From Nitriliruptorales bacterium (GTDB lineage Bacteria; Actinomycetota; Nitriliruptoria; Euzebyales; Egibacteraceae), in assembly GCA_007126835.1 (NCBI GenBank), contig SLAO01000111.1, positions 1-10,167 on the forward strand: a DNA stretch of 10,167 nt, given 5' to 3'. Shown one piece after another: positions 6,334 through 10,167 of the stretch (positions are counted from its first letter, which is position 1; each line of letters begins with the position of its first letter). The notes under the pieces are model-generated. The model did no database searches. It had not been told where the DNA came from and saw nothing but the letters and a program-made list of their open reading frames with translations. The position numbers were made by a program, and so were the translations under genes.

Positions 6334-7029
6334 TCACGAACCCCGCGTCGCCCTCGTGGTGCCCGACGGCGCGCCGCCGATTGGAGCGGACTGTGGGATC
6401 CCGTCCGCGCGAGGGAGCCACCCGGGTGCTGATCCCGTGGCCTGCATGGTAACAACGTTGGTGACCCGCGGAGCGCCAGCAATCCCCAGGCGAGCGAACG
6501 CCTCGAAGCCGATGCGCTCGAGGACGTCGCTCACGCTCGTCAACTCGGCGTCAGCGTCCGCGCCCCGCACAACCGCCAACCGCCCGCCTGGTCGCAGAAA
6601 CCCGCGGGACAACTCGGCGACGACGTCCAGGCGCCCAACGGCGCGGCTGACAACCCCGTCGTACCGCTCCCGATGCTCAGGTTGACGCGCGAGGGCCTCG
6701 GCCCGACCGGCGATCGCGACAGCGTTCGCTATCCGCAGGTCGGTCACAAAGCCTTGCACCGCCCGGACCTTCTTCGCCCGAGCGTCGAGCATCGTCACCG
6801 TGACGTCAGGCCGCAGGGCCGCGAGGACGACGCCGGGCAGCCCGCCGCCGGTTCCGAGGTCGAGCCAGCGCTCGCCCTCGCGCGCCTGCAACGCTTCCAC
6901 CACCCGGATGGCCTCGGCGACGTGTCGGCCCCACACGTCGTCGCGATCTCCCTTGGCCACGAGGTTCAGCGGGGCGTTTGCAAGCATCTCGGCGTACCGC
7001 TCGAGCAGCACGCGCTGCGCAGAATCCAA
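6334..7029 (-). CDS. rsmG: 16S rRNA (guanine-527-N7)-methyltransferase RsmG (GidB)
   Basis: The 231-residue product is an S-adenosylmethionine enzyme that methylates G527 (E. coli numbering) in the 530 loop of 16S rRNA; loss gives low-level streptomycin resistance in several bacteria. Visible: the N-terminal NLVAKGDRDDVWGRHVAEA (22-40, family NLTxI...HxxDS), the SAM-binding motif LDLGTGGGLPGVVLA (56-70), the acidic D82 after strand 2, SRAVG (128-132) and LRPGGRLAVVRG (145-156). The C-terminal 30 or so residues are a Gly/Pro/Ser/Thr-rich tail beyond the usual fold. TTG at 7029 is the first possible start, because an in-frame TAG lies 9 bases upstream; the ribosome site is poor (AGG, about 5 bases ahead). 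It follows jag after 56 bases and precedes the parS/parA leader. Confidence 0.95.
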   Translation of the reverse strand: MDSAQRVLLERYAEMLANAPLNLVAKGDRDDVWGRHVAEAIRVVEALQAREGERWLDLGTGGGLPGVVLAALRPDVTVTMLDARAKKVRAVQGFVTDLRIANAVAIAGRAEALARQPEHRERYDGVVSRAVGRLDVVAELSRGFLRPGGRLAVVRGADADAELTSVSDVLERIGFEAFARLGIAGAPRVTNVVTMQATGSAPGWLPRADGIPQSAPIGGAPSGTTRATRGS

Positions 7030-7085
7030 GGTGGCCTACTGTCTACCGGACTGGCTCGCGGAGGACCCAGCGACGAAGCAGTGGG

Positions 7086-7946
7086 TCAGTCCTCGGTCGA
7101 GTGGATGACGACGCGACGGCGGGGCTCGTTGCCTTCGCTGGTGGAGGTCACCCCGCTCGCCTTGGCGACGACGTCGTGCATCATCTTGCGCTCGTAGGGG
7201 TCCATCGGCTCGAGCCGCACCGGCTCGCCGTGCTCACGGACCTCAGCGATGGCCTCCCGGCACTTGTCGCGGAGCTTCTCGAGCTGACGTTCCCGGTATC
7301 CCTCAACGTCGACTCGCACATGCGATCGGCGCTCCGTCCGACGTTGGGTCGCGCACCGGACGAGCTCCTGGAGCGCGTCTAACGTCGCGCCGCGGCGCCC
7401 GATCAGCAGCCCGCTGCCGACCTCCGAGACGTTGATGATCGCCTGCTCCTCGCGCACGACGATCTCGATGTCACCGGGCAGACCCAGCAGGTCGAGCAGC
7501 CCTTCGACGAAGTCGGCAGCAATCTCCGCCTCTTCGTCGAGCAGTTCCAAGCGTTGCTCAGGAGTCAGCTCTTCCTCTGGCTCACCGGCCTCATTGGTGT
7601 CTTGCGTGTCAGTGCTGGTATCCGTCACGGCGTCCCCCTGGGTCGGCCTGTCGTTGGGGTGGGTGTCTGTGTGGGGTTCGGGCTCTGCGGCGGCGCCTGG
7701 GGCCCCTCCGGGGGCTTCGGCGTCGCCGTCGGTGGGTCGCGGGGTGGTCGCGGGCTCCAGGTTGGGCGCCGTCCGTCGAGTGGCCCGGACCTTGGCGGGG
7801 CGGCGACCACTGAACAACCCCCGGCGGGGTGCTTCGACGACCTCGATGTCCGCGTCGGCCGCCGACACCCCGAGCAGCGTCAGCGCCGTGGCGGTCGCCT
7901 CGGCCACCGAGCTACCGGTGCCCACTGAGCTGTCCGGCCCTGCCAC
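7086..7946 (-). CDS. jag: Jag / KhpB RNA-binding protein (Jag-N, KH, R3H)
   Basis: The 286-residue product has a Jag-N domain (about 11-57, ending RRGLFSGRRPAKVRA), a long low-complexity acidic and Thr/Pro/Gly-rich linker (about 60-128), a KH domain (about 145-212) with the GxxG loop G183-R-R-G186 in LLIGRRGATLDALQ, and an R3H domain (about 215-284) with R253-x3-H257 in YERKMMHDVV and the closing SEGNEPRRRVVI. KhpB binds RNA with partner KhpA and affects cell elongation and division in firmicutes; its place after yidC is widely conserved. GTG at 7946 has GGAGG 4 bases ahead. GTG at 7967, overlapping the yidC stop as GTGA but with a poor ribosome site, would add 7 residues and is possible. The frame upstream of that is only yidC antisense-frame sequence. 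Confidence 0.94.
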   Translation of the reverse strand: MAGPDSSVGTGSSVAEATATALTLLGVSAADADIEVVEAPRRGLFSGRRPAKVRATRRTAPNLEPATTPRPTDGDAEAPGGAPGAAAEPEPHTDTHPNDRPTQGDAVTDTSTDTQDTNEAGEPEEELTPEQRLELLDEEAEIAADFVEGLLDLLGLPGDIEIVVREEQAIINVSEVGSGLLIGRRGATLDALQELVRCATQRRTERRSHVRVDVEGYRERQLEKLRDKCREAIAEVREHGEPVRLEPMDPYERKMMHDVVAKASGVTSTSEGNEPRRRVVIHSTED

Positions 7947-7963
7947 CGCTCCTCCGTCCTCGG

Positions 7964-8734
7964 TCACGTCTTCGACGGGTTTGGGGCCTCGCTGACGACG
8001 TTGCGGAACATGAACCACTGCTGGCCCATGGTCCACAGGTTCGTCGTGACCCAGTAGATCAGCACGCCCACCGGGATGTTGAACGAGAACACCATCAGCA
8101 TGATCGGCATCACATACAGCAGGACCTTCTGCTGGGGCATCTGCGACGATGCGGGATTGGACGCCATCATCTGCTTCTGGGTCAGGAACGTCGTGGCGCC
8201 CATCAGGATCGCCAGCAAGAACGCCCCGATCGCCGGACCTCCGTCCGTCCCGGCTTGCATGGGCAGGCTGGCGAGGCTGTCGATGAGGAAGAACGGTGCG
8301 TCCTGTAACTCCGGGATCCGGTCGCTGAACAGCAGGCGGAACAGCGCGAAGAAGATGGGCGCCTGGGCCAGGAGAGGGAGGCAGCCGCCGGCGGGGTTGA
8401 CGTTGTGCTCCTTGTACAGCGCCATCATCGCCTCTTGCTGCTTCTGGCGCTGCGCCCGGTACTTCTCCGGGTCGGTCTTCATGACCTCACGGTCAACCTT
8501 GTACTTCTTCTGGATCTTTTTGATCTCGGGTTGGATCTTCTGCATGCCGCGCATCGAGTTGATCTGCTTGATGGCCAGCGGCAGCAGCAAGATCCGCACA
8601 ACGACTGTCAACAGCACGATTGCCAGCGCCCACGAGTAGTCCCCGGCGATCCCCTCGGTGGCATCGTGGAAGAACCGCAGCACGACGCCGAGGCCGTCGA
8701 CGAACTGACCCCCGAGCTCGACGATCCCGCTCAC
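7964..8734 (-). CDS. yidC: membrane protein insertase YidC (Oxa1 family)
   Basis: The 256-residue product inserts membrane proteins alone or with SecYEG. Membrane segments: about 34-55 (WALAIVLLTVVVRILLLPL, containing groove arginine R47), 117-136 (GGCLPLLAQAPIFFALFRLLF), 167-185, and a close pair spanning 204-235 (VLLYVMPIMLMVFSF / VGVLIYWVTTNLW). Between the first two lies the charged cytoplasmic coiled region (about 57-112, many K/Q/E). This is the short Gram-positive form without the large periplasmic domain of E. coli; no lipobox is seen. GTG at 8734 is chosen because AAAGGAG lies 8 bases ahead and the start overlaps the yidD stop as GTGA; GTG at 8743 would sit on the ribosome site. Its C terminus overlaps the possible early start of jag. 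Confidence 0.97.
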   Translation of the reverse strand: MSGIVELGGQFVDGLGVVLRFFHDATEGIAGDYSWALAIVLLTVVVRILLLPLAIKQINSMRGMQKIQPEIKKIQKKYKVDREVMKTDPEKYRAQRQKQQEAMMALYKEHNVNPAGGCLPLLAQAPIFFALFRLLFSDRIPELQDAPFFLIDSLASLPMQAGTDGGPAIGAFLLAILMGATTFLTQKQMMASNPASSQMPQQKVLLYVMPIMLMVFSFNIPVGVLIYWVTTNLWTMGQQWFMFRNVVSEAPNPSKT

Positions 8735-9024
8735 GTGGTGCACTCCTTTGCGGACTGTTGCGGACGCGCAGCGCGCGGGCGATCAGCGCCCGGCACCGGG
8801 TCAACGCCGCCAGGGTTGAAGGGGTGGCAGCGCGCGATTCGCCGCAGGGCCAAGCCCAGGCCCCGCAACGCCCCGTGGTGCTCGATGGCCTGAGATGCAT
8901 AGCTCGAGCACGTGGGGGCAAAGCGGCACCGCGGCACCCCCGAGCGCGGGATGCGCTGATAGCCGCGGATCAGCACCCGCAGTACGCGGGCTAGCGGGGA
9001 CTGCTGGCGGGTCGGGTTACTCAT
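8731..9024 (-). CDS. yidD: membrane protein insertion efficiency factor YidD
   Basis: The 97-residue product begins MSNPTRQQSPLARVLRVLIRGYQRIPRSG, an amphipathic N-terminal helix region, and carries the family core CRFAPTCSSYASQAIEHHG and CHPFNPGGVDPVP, with the three conserved cysteines. YidD is a small peripheral membrane protein that helps Sec/YidC-dependent insertion. The ATG overlaps the rnpA stop by 8 bases (ATGAGTAA), and GGGAG stands 6 bases upstream. The stop overlaps the yidC start. An upstream extension to 9255 in the same frame is out-of-frame reading of rnpA. Confidence 0.96.
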   Translation of the reverse strand: MSNPTRQQSPLARVLRVLIRGYQRIPRSGVPRCRFAPTCSSYASQAIEHHGALRGLGLALRRIARCHPFNPGGVDPVPGADRPRAARPQQSAKECTT

Positions 9025-9385
9025 CGACGGCTCCCGCAGGCGCACCCGTCCCCGCTTGGGCCGTCTCTTCACACAGCTGCGAGAACGGGGCCTCGTCGGC
9101 ACCGGGCCGTGCCACGAGGACGATGTCACGTCCTGCCGGCAGGGTCTGCAGGCTGAGCGCGGCGCGGAGGCGCCGTTTGGCTCGGTTGCGCCGCACTGCG
9201 GATCCCACCCGGCGTCCGGCCACAACGGTGGCCTTCGGCGGGCCGACGTCGTCACGCTCGCGGACGTGTACCGTCACGTACCGCCCGCGCACTGGTCGCC
9301 CTGAGCGCAGCGCACGGCGAACGTCTCCACTGCGTCGGAGCCGCTCGAAGGGCCGAGCCCTCGGGGAGGAAGCCGTATCCGGCAA
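9017..9385 (-). CDS. rnpA: ribonuclease P protein component
   Basis: The 122-residue product is the protein subunit of RNase P, which with the rnpB RNA matures tRNA 5' ends. Visible: FERLRRSGDVRRALRSGRPVRGRYVTVHV (13-41, family RLRR..DF..V...G), VVAGRRVGSAVRRNRAKRRLRAAL (54-77) with the RNA-binding RNR motif, and GRDIVLVARPGA (85-96). TTG at 9385 is preferred: it lies 5 bases after the rpmH stop and gives a normal length. No good Shine-Dalgarno is seen, so translation may depend on coupling to rpmH. The frame is open to 9556 only because it overlaps rpmH. CTG at 9394 cannot be excluded as a start. Confidence 0.95.
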   Translation of the reverse strand: MPDTASSPRARPFERLRRSGDVRRALRSGRPVRGRYVTVHVRERDDVGPPKATVVAGRRVGSAVRRNRAKRRLRAALSLQTLPAGRDIVLVARPGADEAPFSQLCEETAQAGTGAPAGAVDE

Positions 9386-9390
9386 GGTCG

Positions 9391-9528
9391 TCAGACGGTG
9401 AGCTGCTTGCGGCCCTTGCTGCGGCGGCGGCGAAGCACCGCCCGCCCCGCCCGGGTGCGCATGCGGGATCGGAACCCGTGGCGGCGGTGACGCCGACGGT
9501 TCTTGGGCTGGTACGTGCGCTTCGACAT
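9391..9528 (-). CDS. rpmH: 50S ribosomal protein L34
   Basis: The 45-residue, very basic product begins MSKRTYQPKNRRRHRRHGFRSRM and ends RRRRSKGRKQLTV, matching L34 (family KRTYQP...R....GF..RM.T..GR.VL..RR.KGR..L). L34 is a structural protein of the large ribosomal subunit. The ATG has only a weak GAGAG ribosome site 6 bases ahead. It is the first gene of the minus-strand train and is divergent from dnaA, the usual arrangement. A sizeable inverted repeat lies just upstream of the ribosome site. Confidence 0.98.
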   Translation of the reverse strand: MSKRTYQPKNRRRHRRHGFRSRMRTRAGRAVLRRRRSKGRKQLTV

Positions 9529-9544
9529 GATCAACTCTCGCAGT

Positions 9545-9582
9545 GCCGGTGCTCATCGCGCATGAAACCGTCGCGCACCGGC
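9545..9582 (-). promoter_or_regulatory. inverted repeat in the rpmH leader
   Basis: GCCGGTGC (9545-9552) and GCACCGGC (9575-9582) are perfect 8-bp arms around 22 bases, and the loop holds a second small stem (TCAT 9553-9556 / ATGA 9562-9565). On the minus strand it would fold in the rpmH mRNA about 16 bases before the ATG. It could affect rpmH translation or mRNA stability; no known riboswitch is recognised. Confidence 0.5.
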
Positions 9583-9696
9583 GCGGACGGTATCGGGCGG
9601 GTGCCTAGCGGGTTTCGGCACGAGCCATGCTCGCGACGCGCCTCAAGGCCCGCGGGCGCTCGCACTTGTTGGCGAACCGTCCGCACGCACGGGCAC

Positions 9697-9746
9697 GCGG
9701 GCGCAGCCCGCTCCTTCGCAAGGATACGGCCGGCCTCTGTCGGCCG
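9697..9746. repeat. three adjacent stem-loops
   Basis: Three perfect stems follow one another: GCGGGC/GCCCGC with a 3-base loop (9697-9711), TCCTT/AAGGA with a 3-base loop (9712-9724), and CGGCCG/CGGCCG with an 8-base loop (9727-9746). The first two abut with no base between. They fall on the rpmH side of the dnaA promoter, so they would be transcribed in a long rpmH leader if its promoter lies near 9890. Function is unknown. Confidence 0.5.
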
Positions 9747-9847
9747 CAAGCGCGGTCCGCGGCCCCCCTCGCCGGTGACGCCAGCCTGCCGTCGACGACC
9801 TGGAGCCCGCACGCCAAGCGGGCTGCAAGCCGCGCCATCGCACAGGT

Positions 9848-9856
9848 TGTGGATAG
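9848..9856 (-). promoter_or_regulatory. DnaA box
   Basis: TGTGGATAG, read on the minus strand as CTATCCACA, matches the TTATCCACA consensus at 8 of 9 positions. It lies 3 bases upstream of the -35 of the predicted + strand promoter, a position suited to DnaA autoregulation. Confidence 0.75.
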
Positions 9857-9859
9857 TGG

Positions 9860-9889
9860 TTGCGACGAGCCGATCGGCCTTCCTATACT
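9860..9889 (+). promoter_or_regulatory. candidate dnaA promoter
   Basis: TTGCGA (9860-9865, four of six matches to TTGACA), an 18-base spacer and TATACT (9884-9889, five of six matches to TATAAT). Initiation near 9896 would leave a leader of about 258 bases before the dnaA GTG. The -10 is among the most AT-rich spots in this GC-rich gap. A weaker overlapping minus-strand promoter (TCGACC, 18 bases, TATAGG) could serve rpmH. Confidence 0.6.
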
Positions 9890-10095
9890 CCGGCGTCCTG
9901 ACGCTGGTCGACGGTCGGCGGCCGCACCCACCAGCCCGCGCACGGCACACCAAGCCGACGCGGCTGCGGGGGCGGTTGAGTCCGTACCACGACCAGCCCG
10001 GCTGCGACCGCTTCCTCGGTGCAGGCCTCACCTACGGGGCCACCGCATCCCGGTGCACCGGAGCGAGACGCCGGGCGATCTCGGCGACCACTCAG

Positions 10096-10128
10096 ACGTC
10101 CACAGGCTGTGGAATGCGCTGTGGACGC
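10096..10128. promoter_or_regulatory. cluster of weak DnaA boxes before dnaA
   Basis: Three TCCACA cores lie within 33 bases: ACGTCCACA (10096-10104, +), TGTGGAATG (10108-10116, -) and TGTGGACGC (10120-10128, -). The first and third match TTGTCCACA at 7 of 9 positions, the middle one at 6. The first two form an inverted repeat, TCCACA-GGC-TGTGGA. The cluster ends 25 bases before the dnaA start. Confidence 0.6.
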
Positions 10129-10153
10129 GCACGACCTGACGAGAGGACGGACC

Positions 10154-10167
10154 GTGCAAGAGATCAC
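10154..10167 (+). CDS. dnaA: probable dnaA start (partial at right edge)
   Basis: Only 14 bases are in the window: GTG CAA GAG ATC AC. GAGAGG at 10141-10146 gives a good ribosome site 7 bases ahead. The identity rests on context: rpmH is almost universally divergent from dnaA in actinobacteria, and the DnaA boxes and promoter upstream point the same way. Four codons cannot confirm the protein family. Confidence 0.75.

Larger units (their letters stand above)
9529..10153. other. rpmH-dnaA divergent intergenic region (origin-proximal)
   Basis: This 625-base gap has no convincing gene on either strand; open frames in it are arginine/alanine-rich and match no family. It holds the rpmH leader hairpins on the left, a + strand promoter beside a DnaA box in the middle, and TCCACA cores near dnaA. 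In many actinobacteria the replication origin lies between dnaA and dnaN, to the right of this window, and box density here is low. I therefore call it dnaA-regulatory and origin-proximal, not proven oriC. Confidence 0.7.

Noticed and set aside
6260..6421. Longer ParA N terminus
   Set aside because: It would overlap the rsmG coding end and read through the parS palindrome; the added residues do not resemble ParA.
5399..6685. 428-codon + strand frame
   Set aside because: Runs antisense across parA, parS and the end of rsmG; the sense frames carry full Walker and SAM motifs.
9541..10150. Open frames in the rpmH-dnaA gap
   Set aside because: Arg/Ala/Pro-rich translations on both strands with no motif and no good ribosome sites, as expected by chance at this GC content.
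1..10167. Mobile element, CRISPR, tRNA, rRNA or defence system
   Set aside because: No transposase, integrase, direct-repeat array, tRNA cloverleaf or rRNA signature was found; gene order is the conserved chromosomal one.

Overview
The window is the origin-proximal gene neighbourhood of a high-GC Gram-positive (Actinomycetota) chromosome. The order trxA - cwlM - (convergent) acetyltransferase-like gene - parB - parA - rsmG - jag - yidC - yidD - rnpA - rpmH - (divergent) dnaA matches the region known from Mycobacterium and relatives. The strong G/C third-position bias, the frequent GTG/TTG starts, the CwlM-type pseudo-amidase and the parS sites all agree with this. Several proteins are clearly divergent from mycobacterial and streptomycete versions, so I infer a deep-branching actinobacterial class (Nitriliruptoria-like would fit), but the sequence alone cannot fix the taxon.

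Layout. Bases 1-146 (+) hold the C-terminal end of thioredoxin. Bases 206-1309 (+) hold cwlM. Bases 1317-2083 (-) hold a two-gene unit that converges on cwlM: a CxxC-bearing GNAT-like protein preceded by a 49-residue single-helix membrane peptide. A divergent promoter region (about 2084-2207) separates it from a + strand pair joined by an ATGA overlap: a PLP aminotransferase (2208-3455) and a D-Ala-D-Ala ligase-like ATP-grasp enzyme (3452-4381). This pair lies between the Rv3916c-like gene and parB, where mycobacteria have no such genes. Bases 4382-4481 are a convergent intergenic stretch with hairpins.

Bases 4482-9528 form one long minus-strand gene train read from right to left: rpmH, rnpA, yidD, yidC, jag, rsmG, parA, parB. 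Most junctions overlap or nearly touch (TGA-5 nt-TTG, an 8-nt overlap, GTGA, ATGA), which points to co-transcription and translational coupling. It links the ribosome and RNase P (rpmH, rnpA), membrane protein insertion (yidD, yidC), the RNA-binding protein Jag/KhpB, 16S rRNA methylation (rsmG) and chromosome segregation (parA, parB). Two parS sites are visible, one perfect palindrome in the parA leader and one inside parB.

Bases 9529-10153 are non-coding: the rpmH-dnaA divergent intergenic region, with a good + strand promoter next to a DnaA box, a cluster of weaker DnaA-box cores just before dnaA, and a set of hairpins on the rpmH side. The dnaA gene begins at 10154 and runs out of the window.

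The neighbourhood itself is a well-known one and I see no defence system, prophage, transposon or CRISPR. The most interesting points are a CwlM that has lost its zinc ligands and also lacks the C-terminal phospho-tail known from mycobacteria, a Ddl-like enzyme with altered substrate-loop and metal residues, an unannotated small membrane protein coupled to the GNAT gene, and structured RNA-like sequence upstream of rpmH.
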